Source: Erythrobacter sp.
GTDB taxonomy: Bacteria > Pseudomonadota > Alphaproteobacteria > Sphingomonadales > Sphingomonadaceae
Direction of reading: 5' to 3'
DNA length: 64,000 nucleotides
NCBI GenBank assembly: GCA_027311945.1
Contig: DAICXZ010000014.1
Location: 1-64,000 of the forward strand
Of the stretch, positions 42,939 to 53,541 are shown in pieces. Below the pieces are notes generated by a model. It searched no databases. It worked only from the letters and a program-made list of their open reading frames with translations, and was not told the origin of the DNA. The number at the start of each line of letters is the position of its first letter. The first letter of the stretch is position 1. The translations under genes and the position numbers were made by a program.

Positions 42939-44009
42939 TCAGACGAACACCACTCCATCCATCAGCTTGCGCGCGGTGCGCAGCAGAGCTGAGGAGGCAA
43001 CCTCGCCCTTGTCGTCCATCGTCATCACGCAGCTCATCTCGCCGCTGGGATGTTCGATGCTCAGCGTCTTGATCTTGCCTTCGGGTATCTGCGCCACCTC
43101 GGCAGCAGGCGAGCCTTCGACGAGGCAGGCGGTCGCCGCCGTCACCGCGCCAAGCACGCCGATCGAGGCATGGGCACGGTGCGGGATGAATACGCGGGTG
43201 GTGACTGCGCCGCCATGCTTCGGCGGAGCCACCAGCGTCATCTTGGGGACCGACTTTTCCTTGACGTCGCCGAGGTTCATCAGCGGCCCTGCTGCAAGGC
43301 GAATGCTCTCGATCTTGGCGCGGATTTCGGCAAAGCCATCGGCTTCCATTTCCTCGCGCGTTTCGTAGCCGGTCGCGCCCACATCCTCGGCCTTGAACAC
43401 GATGCAGGGCATGCCGTTGTCAATCAGCGTGCAGGGCACACCCTCGATGACGTCAACCGGATTGCCCGTCGGCAACAGCGCGCCGCAGCTTGACCCGGCG
43501 GTATCACGGAATTCGAGCGGGACCGGGGCATGACTGCCCGGCACGCCATCGATTTTCGCGTCACCAGAGTAGTTTACCGCGCCTCCGGGCGTTTCGACGG
43601 TCGCTACAGCAACCTGCCCGGTATTCTCCATGTAGATCGCCACTGAGGTCTGATCGCCGGTCGGGGCGACCAGCCCGCGCTCGATCGCGAAGGGGCCGAC
43701 GCCGGCAAGGATGTTGCCGCAGTTCTGCGCATCGGAGACGATAGCCTGATCTACGAACACCTGCAGGAACAGGTAGTCAACATCGATCCCCTCGCGCTCC
43801 GACTTCTTGACCACGGCAACCTTGCTGGTCAGCGGGTCGGCCCCGCCCATGCCATCGATCTGGCGCGGATCGGGGCTGCCCATTACGCGCAGCAGGAATG
43901 CGGCTCGCTCATCGACATCGGCCGGAAGATCGGAGGCGAGGAAGTAACCGCCCTTGGACGTCCCTCCCCGCATCCACATGACACGGGCCTGGTCCATCAT
44001 CAGATCCAC
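42939..44009 (-). CDS. ligU: 4-oxalomesaconate isomerase (LigU/GalD-type)
   Basis: This 356-residue PrpF/DapF-fold isomerase moves the double bond of oxalomesaconate to the isomer used by LigJ. Motifs: [53 protein letters not shown] and [17 protein letters not shown], all conserved in the LigU/GalD group. In Sphingobium SYK-6 the homologous gene (formerly orf1) lies between ligK and ligI; the order is the same here. It overlaps the end of ligK by 10 bp. Confidence 0.9.
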   Translation of the reverse strand: MDLMMDQARVMWMRGGTSKGGYFLASDLPADVDERAAFLLRVMGSPDPRQIDGMGGADPLTSKVAVVKKSEREGIDVDYLFLQVFVDQAIVSDAQNCGNILAGVGPFAIERGLVAPTGDQTSVAIYMENTGQVAVATVETPGGAVNYSGDAKIDGVPGSHAPVPLEFRDTAGSSCGALLPTGNPVDVIEGVPCTLIDNGMPCIVFKAEDVGATGYETREEMEADGFAEIRAKIESIRLAAGPLMNLGDVKEKSVPKMTLVAPPKHGGAVTTRVFIPHRAHASIGVLGAVTAATACLVEGSPAAEVAQIPEGKIKTLSIEHPSGEMSCVMTMDDKGEVASSALLRTARKLMDGVVFV

Positions 44010-44671
44010 TTCAGGCCCATATCGGTGAGCTTCTGGCGGAAGCCATACATGTCTAGCCCGAGCACGCCGTCAGCCAGCTTCTGACGCTTCTCTTCCTCAT
44101 TGGCTTCGCGCGCCTGCGCCTTCTTCAGAACCTCTTCGGCCTCTTCGCGCTTGACCACGCAGACGCCATCGTCGTCGGCCACGATCACGTCACCAGCGCG
44201 GATGAAAGCGCTGGCGCAGACCACGTCAACGTTCACGCTGCCGAGCGAGGCCTTGATCGTGCCTTGCGCGAAGACGCGCTTGGCCCAGACCGGGAAGTTC
44301 ATTTCGGTGAGGTCGCGCACGTCGCGAATGCCCGCGTCGATGATCAGGCCGCGCACGCCGCGCGCCTGTGCCGAGGTAGCAAGCAGGTCGCCGAAGTAGC
44401 CGTCTTCACAAGGGCTGGTCGGCGCGATCACGAGCACGTCGCCTTCCTGGCACTGCTCGATCGCGGCATGGACCATGTAGTTATCGCCCGGCGGGACCGA
44501 GATCGTGATCGCCGAAGCGCCGATGCGCGCGCCCGGATAAATCGGACGCATGTAGCTGGCGAGCAGCCCCTTGCGGCCCTGCGCTTCGTGCACGGTGGCA
44601 ACACCGCACTTTCCCAGAGCTGCAACGACTTCGGGATCGGCCCGTTCGATCTTGGTGACGACAACGCCCAT
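44000..44671 (-). CDS. ligK: 4-carboxy-4-hydroxy-2-oxoadipate aldolase
   Basis: This 223-residue class II aldolase, of the RraA-like fold, cleaves CHA to pyruvate and oxaloacetate, the last step of the pathway. Motifs: [47 protein letters not shown] (substrate/metal-binding GxxxDxxxRD) and [14 protein letters not shown]. The ATG at 44,671 has AGGAGAA eight or so bases upstream; the frame upstream is shadow. It is the first gene of its operon and is divergent from the oxidoreductase gene at 44,787. Confidence 0.93.
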   Translation of the reverse strand: MGVVVTKIERADPEVVAALGKCGVATVHEAQGRKGLLASYMRPIYPGARIGASAITISVPPGDNYMVHAAIEQCQEGDVLVIAPTSPCEDGYFGDLLATSAQARGVRGLIIDAGIRDVRDLTEMNFPVWAKRVFAQGTIKASLGSVNVDVVCASAFIRAGDVIVADDDGVCVVKREEAEEVLKKAQAREANEEEKRQKLADGVLGLDMYGFRQKLTDMGLKWI

Positions 44672-44753
44672 GATCAGCGATTCTCCTGCTGGTTTAACTT
44701 TGCGGGCTGACTGAACCCGCGCTTGCGCAAGGTCAAGCCGGTCACGTGGGAAG

Positions 44754-44772
44754 TTGTAAGCACCACATACAA
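44754..44772. promoter_or_regulatory. LysR-type regulator binding site between divergent lig blocks
   Basis: The site is TTGTA-N9-TACAA, an interrupted palindrome of the T-N11-A type bound by LysR regulators, in the 115-bp gap between ligK and the oxidoreductase. In SYK-6 the LysR protein LigR activates both lig operons with protocatechuate. No ligR-like gene is in this window. Confidence 0.55.
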
Positions 44773-44786
44773 TTGTTAGAGGGATC

Positions 44787-45692
44787 GTGGAGAGAGCGAC
44801 GATCGTGAAAGATTCGAACACAATTGCCCCCCGCGTGGCGCTGATTGGCTTTGGCGAGGCCGGATCGACCTTTGCCCGCGCTGGCGAATGGAGCGGCCAT
44901 GCCAGCGGCTGGGACCTGTTGCCCGAGCGGCGCGCAGCGATGGCCGAATGCCAGGTGGAAGCGGGCAGTGATGCAGCAAGCGCGCTGGCCGGGGCTGAGC
45001 TCGCCCTGAGCCTCGTCACCGCAGATCAGGCACTCAAGGCCGCGCAAGACTATGCCTCAGCGCTGCCCAAGGGCGCATTGTTCTGCGACATGAACTCGGT
45101 CGCGCCGGGCACCAAGCAGGCGGCGGCAGAAGCGGTGGAAGCTGCCGGCGGCCACTATGTCGATGTCGCGGTGATGGCGCCGGTCGACAAGGCGCTGGCC
45201 GTGCCGCTACTGATCGCTGGTGAGCGGGCCGCCGAGGCTGAAGCGATGCTGCGCGCGCTAGGCTTCACCAACACCCGCGTGGTTGGCCCCGAGATCGGGC
45301 AGGCCAGCGCGATCAAGCTGTGCCGCTCGGTGATGGTGAAAGGTCTGGAGGCGCTCACCGCCGAGATGGTGCTGGCCGCCAGCAAGGCGGGCGTGCTTGA
45401 CGAAGTGCTCGCCAGCCTCGACGCAAGCGAAAAGCCGGTCAGCTGGCCGACCCGCGCGGACTACAACCTTGACCGGATGCTAATCCATGGCCAACGCCGG
45501 AGTGCGGAGATGGCCGAGGCAGCGCGCATGTTGCGCGACCTGGGTATCGATCCGCTGATGACCGACAATACGGTCAGCCGCCAGCAGGCCTTGGGGCAGC
45601 TGGGCATCAGCCCTCCGCCCGATGGCCTCGCCGCCAAGCTGACCGCGATTAACGACCGGACTGCGTCCGGGGGAGAAGAGAGCAAAGCATGA
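44787..45692 (+). CDS. NAD(P)-binding oxidoreductase, DUF1932 type
   Basis: This 301-residue protein has an N-terminal Rossmann domain ([35 protein letters not shown]) related to 6-phosphogluconate/3-hydroxyisobutyrate dehydrogenases, and a C-terminal DUF1932 domain ([18 protein letters not shown]). The catalytic lysine position is occupied in KLCRS. It leads the block containing ligJ (four-base overlap), so it is probably part of aromatic catabolism, but it has no assigned step in the SYK-6 pathway. The start codon ATG at 44,787 has GAGGG 12 bases upstream; an alternative in-frame start lies further in. Confidence 0.8.
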   Translation: MERATIVKDSNTIAPRVALIGFGEAGSTFARAGEWSGHASGWDLLPERRAAMAECQVEAGSDAASALAGAELALSLVTADQALKAAQDYASALPKGALFCDMNSVAPGTKQAAAEAVEAAGGHYVDVAVMAPVDKALAVPLLIAGERAAEAEAMLRALGFTNTRVVGPEIGQASAIKLCRSVMVKGLEALTAEMVLAASKAGVLDEVLASLDASEKPVSWPTRADYNLDRMLIHGQRRSAEMAEAARMLRDLGIDPLMTDNTVSRQQALGQLGISPPPDGLAAKLTAINDRTASGGEESKA

Positions 45693-46714
45693 GCCTTATC
45701 ATCGACTGCCACGGCCACTACACCGTCCTGCCCAAGGGCCACGATGCGTGGCGCGAGGAGCAGAAGGCCGCCTACAAGAACGGCACCGAGTGCCCGCCTT
45801 ATCCCGACATCTCGGACGACGAGATTATCGAGACGATCGAGGCGAACCAGCTCAAGCTCATCAAGGAGCGCGGGGCCGACTTCACGATCTTCTCACCACG
45901 CGCATCGGCCATGGCGCCGCACGTGGGCGATCAGGCCGTGGCGAGCGAATGGGCGCGCCGTTGCAATGACTTGATTTACCGGGTCACCCAGCTGTTCCCC
46001 GATACCTTCATCGGCGGCTGCATGCTGCCGCAGAGCCCGAAGAGCGATCTTTCGGAGAGCGTGAAGGAATTGCGCCGCTGCGTCGAGGAAATGGACTTCG
46101 TGGTCTGCAACCTCAACCCCGATCCGGGCGGTGGCCACTTCACCCACCCGCCGCTGACCGACGAATACTGGTTCCCCATCTACGAGGTGATGGAAGAGCT
46201 GGACGTACCGGCGATGATCCACGTCTCGGGCAGCTGCAACCCGGCCATGCACGCCACCGGCGGATATTATCTCGCGGCCGACACCGTGGCTTTCATGCAG
46301 CTGTTGCAGGGCGACCTGTTCAGCCGCTTCCCCAAGCTGAAGATGATCATCCCGCACGGCGGCGGCGCGGTGCCCTATCACTGGGGCCGCTATCGCGGGC
46401 TTGCCGACATGCTCAAGCAGCCCGCGCTAGACACGCACCTGATGAACAACGTCTTCTTCGACACCTGCGTCTATCATCAGCCGGGCATCAACCTGCTGGC
46501 CGACGTGATCGAGAACAAGAACATCCTGTTCGGCAGCGAGATGGTCGGCGCGGTGCGCGGGATCGATCCCACCACCGGGCACTATTTCGATGACACCAAG
46601 CGCTATGTCGATGCGCTCGATATTTCCGCGGAAGAGAAGCACATGATCTTCGAGGGCAATGCCCGCAAGGTTTATGGCCGTCTCAACGCGGTGCTGGCGA
46701 AGAAGGGCTACTGA
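45689..46714 (+). CDS. ligJ: 4-oxalomesaconate hydratase
   Basis: This 341-residue amidohydrolase-superfamily hydratase adds water to the LigU product to give CHA. Motifs: LIIDCHGHYTVLP (HxH), PAMIHVSGSCNPAMHATG (metal His), KLKMIIPHGGGAVPYHWGRY and ILFGSEMVGAVRG, characteristic of LigJ. It overlaps the oxidoreductase gene by four bases and shares its last base with the DUF2218 start, indicating coupled translation. Confidence 0.93.
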   Translation: MSLIIDCHGHYTVLPKGHDAWREEQKAAYKNGTECPPYPDISDDEIIETIEANQLKLIKERGADFTIFSPRASAMAPHVGDQAVASEWARRCNDLIYRVTQLFPDTFIGGCMLPQSPKSDLSESVKELRRCVEEMDFVVCNLNPDPGGGHFTHPPLTDEYWFPIYEVMEELDVPAMIHVSGSCNPAMHATGGYYLAADTVAFMQLLQGDLFSRFPKLKMIIPHGGGAVPYHWGRYRGLADMLKQPALDTHLMNNVFFDTCVYHQPGINLLADVIENKNILFGSEMVGAVRGIDPTTGHYFDDTKRYVDALDISAEEKHMIFEGNARKVYGRLNAVLAKKGY

Positions 46715-47031
46715 TGAGCGAGGGGCCCGTCATTGCCTACGGCTTCGCCAAGTGCGAAAAGCCCGAGCGGTATATCCAGCAGCTGGTGAAGCACTGGAGC
46801 CACAAGATGGCGGCCACCTACGACGAGGGCGACGGGATGGGGGCCTTCCCCTTCTCCGACCTTGAAAGCGCGGTGCTGCTGGCACGGCCCGAAGGCATCG
46901 CCATCACGCTCACCACCGGAGATGCGGAGCGCAATGTGCACATGCGCGGCGTGCTCGAAGAACATATCGACCGCTTCGCCTTCCGCGAGGCCCCGCTCAC
47001 ATACGAATGGAAAGAGGCAGAGGACTGCTGA
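46714..47031 (+). CDS. DUF2218 protein
   Basis: This 105-residue protein matches DUF2218: AEKPERYIQQLVKHWSHKM-type start (here CEKPERYIQQLVKHWSHKM), AFPFSDLESAVLLARPEGIA and RGVLEEHIDRFAFRE. DUF2218 has no established function; members often sit beside siderophore or redox genes. Here it lies between ligJ and ligA with no gap, so it is expressed with the ring-cleavage enzymes. Whether it supports LigAB iron handling is only a guess. Confidence 0.82.
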   Translation: MSEGPVIAYGFAKCEKPERYIQQLVKHWSHKMAATYDEGDGMGAFPFSDLESAVLLARPEGIAITLTTGDAERNVHMRGVLEEHIDRFAFREAPLTYEWKEAEDC

Positions 47032-47032
47032 C

Positions 47033-48372
<1,340 letters not shown>

Positions 48373-48386
48373 TCTCGGAACCAAAC

Positions 48387-48477
48387 CCGCTCGTCCTGAG
48401 CTTGTCGAAGGACTGCTTTTTCTTTGGCGCTGTCATCTAAGGGTAGGACTGCCTTTCGACAGGCTCAGGGCGAGCGG
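48387..48477. repeat. REP-like inverted repeat pair between ligB and ligC
   Basis: Arms ccgctcgtcctgagcttgtc (48,387-48,406, continuing gaagg) and gacaggctcagggcgagcgg (48,458-48,477, preceded by ccttt) face each other across about 45 bp. Same family as 42,808-42,923. It may act as a processing or attenuation site between ligB and ligC. Confidence 0.7.
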
Positions 48478-48535
48478 ACATTTGGGGAAGCGCCGATTTT
48501 CGGGCGCACCCCTGAACAAACAGGAGACCACCCTC

Positions 48536-49498
48536 ATGAAAATCGCACTCGCCGGCGGCGGCGCATTCGGTGAAAAACACCTCGACGGCCTCAAGAACAT
48601 CGACGGCGTGGAAGTGACCGCGCTGGTCGGGCGGCGGCAGGAACCGACGCAGGCCATGGCCGACAAGTACGGCGTGCCCTTCGCCACCACCGACTACGAA
48701 GAGATGCTGAAGCGTGACGATGTCGACGCCGTCATCCTCTGCACCCCCACCCAGATGCACGCCGATCAGGCGATCAAGGCGATGGATGCGGGCAAGCATG
48801 TCGAAGTCGAGATCCCGCTGGCCGACAGCTGGGCCGATGCCGAAGCCGTGCTCAAGAAGCAGGAAGAAACCGGCCTCGTCTGCATGGCCGGCCACACGCG
48901 CCGCTTCAATCCCTCGCACCAGTACGTCAAGCAGCAGATCGAAGCGGGCAAGTTCAACGTCCTGTCGATGGACGTGGAAACCTATTTCTTCCGCCGCGAG
49001 AACAAGAACGCCAAGGGCGAACCGCGCAGCTGGACCGACCACCTGCTGTGGCACCACTCGGCGCATACGATCGACATCTTCCAGTATATGACCGGCGCGA
49101 AAGTGGTTGCCGCCAATATCCTGCAAGGCCCCAAGCACCCCGATCTTGGCATCGCGATGGACCAGTCGATCCAGATGAAGACCGACAAGGGCCAGATCCT
49201 GACCCTGTCGCTCAGCTTCAACAACGAAGGGCCGTTCGGCACCTTCTTCCGCTATATCGGCGACACCGCGACCTACCTCGCCCGCTACGACGACCTGTTT
49301 ACCGGCGCGGACGAGAAGATCGACCTGTCGGTGGTCGACTTGCCCTCGAACAACGGCATCGAACTGCAGGACCGCGAATTCATCGCCGCGATCCGCGAAG
49401 GGCGTGAGCCCAACAGCTCGGTAAAGGGCGTGATCGAGTGCTATCGCACCATCGGCAAGCTGGCCGCCAGCCTCGAAGAGCAGGACGGCTGGTCCTGA
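48536..49498 (+). CDS. ligC: 4-carboxy-2-hydroxymuconate-6-semialdehyde dehydrogenase
   Basis: This 320-residue Gfo/Idh/MocA-type oxidoreductase oxidises the LigAB product, as its hemiacetal, to 2-pyrone-4,6-dicarboxylate with NADP+. Motifs: KIALAGGGAFGEKHLDGL, ILCTPTQMHADQAIKAMDAG, HVEVEIPLADS (catalytic K/H region typical of LigC) and WHHSAHTIDIFQYMTG. The ATG at 48,536 has CAGGAG about ten bases upstream. The intergenic REP-like element makes it less tightly coupled to ligB. Confidence 0.94.
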   Translation: MKIALAGGGAFGEKHLDGLKNIDGVEVTALVGRRQEPTQAMADKYGVPFATTDYEEMLKRDDVDAVILCTPTQMHADQAIKAMDAGKHVEVEIPLADSWADAEAVLKKQEETGLVCMAGHTRRFNPSHQYVKQQIEAGKFNVLSMDVETYFFRRENKNAKGEPRSWTDHLLWHHSAHTIDIFQYMTGAKVVAANILQGPKHPDLGIAMDQSIQMKTDKGQILTLSLSFNNEGPFGTFFRYIGDTATYLARYDDLFTGADEKIDLSVVDLPSNNGIELQDREFIAAIREGREPNSSVKGVIECYRTIGKLAASLEEQDGWS

Positions 49499-49605
49499 TG
49501 CCGAGGCGGGTTTAGGCCCACCAACCGAGCCATTTCGCGGCCGCGCTACTCGACGTGGCGCGGCCGCAACTGTTTCCAGAACACCAGACACCAAGGGGAC
49601 TCCAC

Positions 49606-50598
49606 ATGAAGCGCAGACTCGCGGGCCGCGAGGTCCATTCCATCGGCCTTGGCTGCATGAACCTCTCGTGGGCCTATGCCACCCCGCCCGCCCACGAGGT
49701 GAAAGTCGAACTGCTCAACAAGGCGCTCAATCTCGGCTACGATCACTTCGACACCTCCAACATCTATGGCGGCGGCAAGAACGAGGAGTTGCTGGCCGAA
49801 GCGATCATGCACCGACGCAGCGAATTCCTGCTCGCCAGCAAGTGCGGGATCGTGGTCGAAGGGCCGAAGCGCGGCGTCGATTGCAGTCCGGAGAGCATCA
49901 CCGAGAACCTCGACAAGAGCCTCGCCCGGCTGAAGACCGACCATATCGACCTCTATTACATGCACCGGTTCGATCCCAAGGTGCCGATTGCCGATTCGGT
50001 CGGCGCGATGGTGCGGGCGATGGAAGCTGGCAAGATCGGCGCCTATGGCCTGTCCGAATGGTCAGCCGCGCATATCCGCGAGGCCCATGCGGTGCATCCG
50101 GTGGCCGCCGTGCAGACCGAATATTCGCTGTGGACGCGCAACGTCGAACTGGGCGTGCTCGACACCTGCAAGGAATTGGGCATTGCGCTGGTGGCCTTCT
50201 CCAGCACCGGGCGCGGCGCGCTTGGCGGGGTTCTGCGCGATCCCTCCACGCTGGAAGAGAAAGACCTGCGCACCAAGATGCCGCGCTTCAACGCCGAGAA
50301 CTGGCCGAAAAACCTTGCCGTGATCGAGCAGTTCGAGGCGCTGGCGAAAGAGGTCGGCGTCGCTCCCGCACAGCTGGCCAACCGCTGGGTGCTCGAACAG
50401 GGCGATTTCCTGCACGCCATCCCCGGCACCACCAGCGTCGCGCATATGGAAGAGAATTTCCACGCGGCCACGGTGGAGATTCCCGCCAATGCGATTGCCA
50501 AGGCAGGCGAGATCATCAACCACGGCACCATCCACGGGCATCGCTACCACGAAGCGATCCGCCCCACGATCGACACCGAGGAATTCGCTGAGGCCTAA
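49606..50598 (+). CDS. Aldo/keto reductase
   Basis: This 330-residue TIM-barrel NADPH reductase has the tetrad: Asp/Tyr in YDHFDTSNIYGGGKNE, Lys in FLLASKCGI, His in DLYYMHRFDP. PADYLGLSEWSA-like and LGIALVAFSSTGRGALGG segments fit the AKR13-type group. It follows ligC by 107 bp on the same strand. It could reduce an aromatic aldehyde or ketone feeding protocatechuate, but a substrate cannot be read from the sequence. Confidence 0.85.
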   Translation: MKRRLAGREVHSIGLGCMNLSWAYATPPAHEVKVELLNKALNLGYDHFDTSNIYGGGKNEELLAEAIMHRRSEFLLASKCGIVVEGPKRGVDCSPESITENLDKSLARLKTDHIDLYYMHRFDPKVPIADSVGAMVRAMEAGKIGAYGLSEWSAAHIREAHAVHPVAAVQTEYSLWTRNVELGVLDTCKELGIALVAFSSTGRGALGGVLRDPSTLEEKDLRTKMPRFNAENWPKNLAVIEQFEALAKEVGVAPAQLANRWVLEQGDFLHAIPGTTSVAHMEENFHAATVEIPANAIAKAGEIINHGTIHGHRYHEAIRPTIDTEEFAEA

Positions 50599-50629
50599 CG
50601 CCCGGCACCAAGTCTTGGGAGAGGCTGGC

Positions 50630-51433
50630 ATGACCCAATTGCGCGCCCGCATCGGCTATAGCGAGCGGACCGAAAAGCGCCCCTTCTTCTACGCTAACGC
50701 GCACGAGAAAGACTTCGTGCCGCTAGCACCGGAAGAGGTGACGATCCACGATGCGCGCGGTCGCGATTGCTCGCTCGATCTTGAGGGCTTTACCCTTGTC
50801 GAGCATCAAAGCGCCGTGGCCGACCTGACCGATCTAGATGCCGTCAGGCGCGAGCATTCGGGCGAGATCGCCACACTGCTCACCTCGCTCACCGGCTGCG
50901 ACCATGTCGCGATGGCCCCAATGGGAATCCTGCGCTTTTCCGAAAGGCAGGGCGTCAACGCGGCGCACGACAATTCGCACCCCGCGCGCTTCGTCCATGT
51001 CGATATGGCGAAGGAGGCCGCTGCCGCCATGCGCGACAAGGCCGCGCCCAAGGGTGAGACCGTGGTGCGCAGCGCGCAATACAACGTCTGGCGCGTGCTT
51101 AGCGATCCGCCGCAGGACGTGCCGCTGGGGCTGTGCGACTACACCTCGCTCGAACCCGATGACCTGATCGATTGCGAAGCGATCTTCGACCCACTCGACG
51201 GCAGCCCCGAATGGGGCTTCCCGAACTACCTGCTGGCACACAACCCGGCGCATCGCTGGTTCTACTATTCCGATATGCATCCGGGGGAGGCTCTGGTGTT
51301 CAAAACCAGCGAAAGCGATCCCTCGCGCGCGCAACTGATGCCGCACGGCGCATTCGACAATCCGCTGGCAGGGTCCGATGCTCCGGCCCGGATCAGCCTG
51401 GAGATGCGCGGCACCGCCTACTGGTTCGGCTAA
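50630..51433 (+). CDS. CmcJ/NvfI-family oxidoreductase
   Basis: This 267-residue protein matches the CmcJ/GA4-desaturase-like family: QYNVWRVLSDPPQDVPLGLCD, LAHNPAHRWFYYSDMHPGEAL with a His-rich segment, and FKTSESDPSRAQLMPHGAFD. These proteins are probable Fe(II)/2-oxoglutarate-type enzymes; CmcJ partners CmcI in cephamycin methoxylation, and other members act on plant or fungal metabolites. A GGGAGAGG site precedes the ATG. It lies 31 bp after the aldo/keto reductase and ends at a hairpin, so it closes the + strand catabolic block. Confidence 0.8.
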   Translation: MTQLRARIGYSERTEKRPFFYANAHEKDFVPLAPEEVTIHDARGRDCSLDLEGFTLVEHQSAVADLTDLDAVRREHSGEIATLLTSLTGCDHVAMAPMGILRFSERQGVNAAHDNSHPARFVHVDMAKEAAAAMRDKAAPKGETVVRSAQYNVWRVLSDPPQDVPLGLCDYTSLEPDDLIDCEAIFDPLDGSPEWGFPNYLLAHNPAHRWFYYSDMHPGEALVFKTSESDPSRAQLMPHGAFDNPLAGSDAPARISLEMRGTAYWFG

Positions 51434-51443
51434 CGCACAAGAG

Positions 51444-51479
51444 GCGGGCACCAGGCGCGATGAGTCGCCTGATGCCCGC
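51444..51479 (+). terminator. Hairpin after the CmcJ-like gene
   Basis: Arms gcgggcaccaggcg (51,444-51,457) and cgcctgatgcccgc (51,466-51,479) pair over 14 positions with one mismatch. It has no clear T run. It probably ends the lig + strand transcript, or works with Rho. Confidence 0.5.
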
Positions 51480-51524
51480 AGCCGCGCGGGGGCAATTGCG
51501 CGCGGCAGGTGTCAGTTAGCGGCC

Positions 51525-51887
51525 TCAGGCGCCCGGATCGCCCTGCGCGCTCGCAATCGCAAGCTGCACGCGCTGGGCCAACTCAGGATCGGCGCGGGCA
51601 GCATCCGAGATTTCGTTGAAACGTTGCGGCGCAAGCCCGCTCTGCTCAAGCACCGCGAGGGCGCCGTTCTGGCGTGCCTGGGCGTCAAGCGTGGCATCGC
51701 TGTGCAGCGCGCTGATCTCGACCGCGGCTTCGGCATACATGCCGATTTCCTCATCGGTGAAGCTGGCAGCATCCGCCACCGCTCCCGTCGCCGGAGCTTC
51801 GGCCTCCGCAGTCGAATCCGCCATCTGCGCAATAGCCGGGGATGCGAACAACAAACCGCCGGCGGCAAGTGTCATGAAGGTCTTCAT
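51525..51887 (-). CDS. DUF4168 exported protein
   Basis: This 120-residue protein has a signal peptide (MKTFMTLAAGGLLFASPAIA) and a C-terminal region typical of DUF4168 (FTDEEIGMYAEAAVEI, GLAPQRFNEISDAARADPEL). Function is not known; members are small helical periplasmic proteins. The ATG at 51,887 has AGGAG nine bases upstream; the frame upstream is shadow. It is a single gene. Confidence 0.82.
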   Translation of the reverse strand: MKTFMTLAAGGLLFASPAIAQMADSTAEAEAPATGAVADAASFTDEEIGMYAEAAVEISALHSDATLDAQARQNGALAVLEQSGLAPQRFNEISDAARADPELAQRVQLAIASAQGDPGA

Positions 51888-52109
51888 AGTCTTAACTCCT
51901 TGGTCCGGGCCGGATGGACCCGTTGCGCCCCTGCTGACCCCGAGTTGAGCAGGCTCGGTTGGCTGCGCAATCGGGCCAGCGATGGACCGGGCAGAGAGAG
52001 GGACCAAAAAGCAGCTGGTGTGGCTCACGCGCGACGAAGCGAGCCAAACAGCCCCGGCCCTTAGCCGGTAACTGATTGGCTCGCTTGCATTTTATCTTGC
52101 GAGACCAAC

Positions 52110-52131
52110 CGCCCGTCGCTGACGGCGGGCG
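52110..52131. terminator. Hairpin downstream of the porin gene
   Basis: Arms cgcccgtc (52,110-52,117) and gacggcgggcg (52,121-52,131) form a GC-rich stem with one bulge. It sits between the ends of the porin gene and the DUF4168 gene's upstream region. It is only weakly like an intrinsic terminator. Confidence 0.35.
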
Positions 52132-52144
52132 ATTCTCGCTGTGA

Positions 52145-53482
52145 TCAGAAGCTCAGTTCGAGCGAGCTGTAACCGTAATGCGTGTTACCAAAGCCGTTCG
52201 AGTTGGGCGCGGTATCGAAGAAATCACCCTTGAACAACACACCGCCGCCAAGCTCGTTGCGGAGCAGGCCGGGGATGACCCACCAGCGCAAGCGGCCCTG
52301 CAGCTGCGATCCGGCATCGGAGCCTGAAGCTCCGGTCGCATCGCGCACCTTGGTATAGGAGAAGGCATCGGTAGCCTCTTCGAGCCAGGCGCGACGATAT
52401 TGCAGCTGGGCATCGACCCGCCCGGAGAACTTCGCCTCCGCCTGCGCACCGAGGCTGGAGATGTTTTTCCGCCCGAGCGGCCCGAACAGTGCGCTGGGCC
52501 CCCAGTCGCCGTAACGCGGGCCGAACAGCGGATCAAAAGCGTTGTAGTCGGCGCTGTCCGGATCGTCGCCGGTGGCGATGTCGTAGAAGGCCGACAGGCG
52601 CGGCTTCATCGCATTGTCGAACGTGTAGCCGACTTCGGCATGGAGCGTCCATGCATCGACATCCACCTCGGGCGCCGTGGCCGATGTGCCGGTGCGGATA
52701 TTGCCGAACTGATAGGCGGCTTCCAGCTCCACATCGGGCTTGCCGCGCCCACCCTCGCTGGCCAGCCGGGCACCCGGCGTAATCAGGTGGCGGTTGCGCG
52801 TCGCGATGCCGGGCGCATCGTCCTCGTTGAGCACATAGACATAGGTTTCCAGCGCGAGGTCATCCGTCAGCGGGCGGCTATAGAAAGCCCCCCACAGTGC
52901 AAGGTCGATACTCTCGCGATCCCATTCCACCTCGTTGTCAACTACGCTGGCCGCATCCGAGGGCAGGCGCTCCTGTGGCAACATATAGAAGGCGGTAAAC
53001 TCGCCCGAGCCCGACCAGTCGAGCCGCGCGCCGGTGAAGGCGTTGGCCGCGTTGCGGAAACCGGGATTGCCGATCAGCCGCTTCGAGCCAAGGTCGAGCG
53101 TCTGCCGCCCGATGGTGAAGGTGGTGTTCTCGGTAATGTCGAGCGCCGCATAGAGCTCGATCACTTCGAGAGCATTGATGTCGGCAGAGCCGACCGGGGT
53201 GGCAAGGTCGTTGGCATAGGCGCGCGAATCCTGCACCGTGGCGCCTATGCGGAAACCTTCCCAGCTATAGGTGCCCTTCAGCAGGCTGCGCATCAGCACT
53301 ATGTCGTCATTTTCAATCCCGCCGGGTCGAAAGTTCCCGTCCATCGCCTCGTAGCGCACGCGAATGCTGCCCTCGAGATCGAAACCGGTTGCCTCGTCTT
53401 CGGCCATCGCGGGGGTGGCAGCAAGCAAGGCGGCAGGGATTACAAGCGCAGGAGCAAGCCTGCGGACACCGCATCGTATCAT
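52145..53482 (-). CDS. Alginate-export-family outer-membrane protein
   Basis: This 445-residue protein has a signal peptide (ALVIPAALLAATPAMA, cleaved near residue 27). The beta-barrel pattern runs throughout, with GSIRVRYEAMDGNFRPG near the N-terminus, TFTIGRQTLDLGSKRLIGN in the middle and a final strand ending in SLELSF, a C-terminal Phe typical of outer-membrane barrels. It fits the alginate export (AlgE-like) family, whose members are often anion-selective porins for organic acids. Between the lig genes and a chemoreceptor, it may import an aromatic acid. Confidence 0.85.
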   Translation of the reverse strand: MIRCGVRRLAPALVIPAALLAATPAMAEDEATGFDLEGSIRVRYEAMDGNFRPGGIENDDIVLMRSLLKGTYSWEGFRIGATVQDSRAYANDLATPVGSADINALEVIELYAALDITENTTFTIGRQTLDLGSKRLIGNPGFRNAANAFTGARLDWSGSGEFTAFYMLPQERLPSDAASVVDNEVEWDRESIDLALWGAFYSRPLTDDLALETYVYVLNEDDAPGIATRNRHLITPGARLASEGGRGKPDVELEAAYQFGNIRTGTSATAPEVDVDAWTLHAEVGYTFDNAMKPRLSAFYDIATGDDPDSADYNAFDPLFGPRYGDWGPSALFGPLGRKNISSLGAQAEAKFSGRVDAQLQYRRAWLEEATDAFSYTKVRDATGASGSDAGSQLQGRLRWWVIPGLLRNELGGGVLFKGDFFDTAPNSNGFGNTHYGYSSLELSF

Positions 53483-53541
53483 GGTCTCTTCCTTTGGCCT
53501 TTCGGCCCTATCGTTTTTGTTCGTGTACGGTTCGGCTGTGA

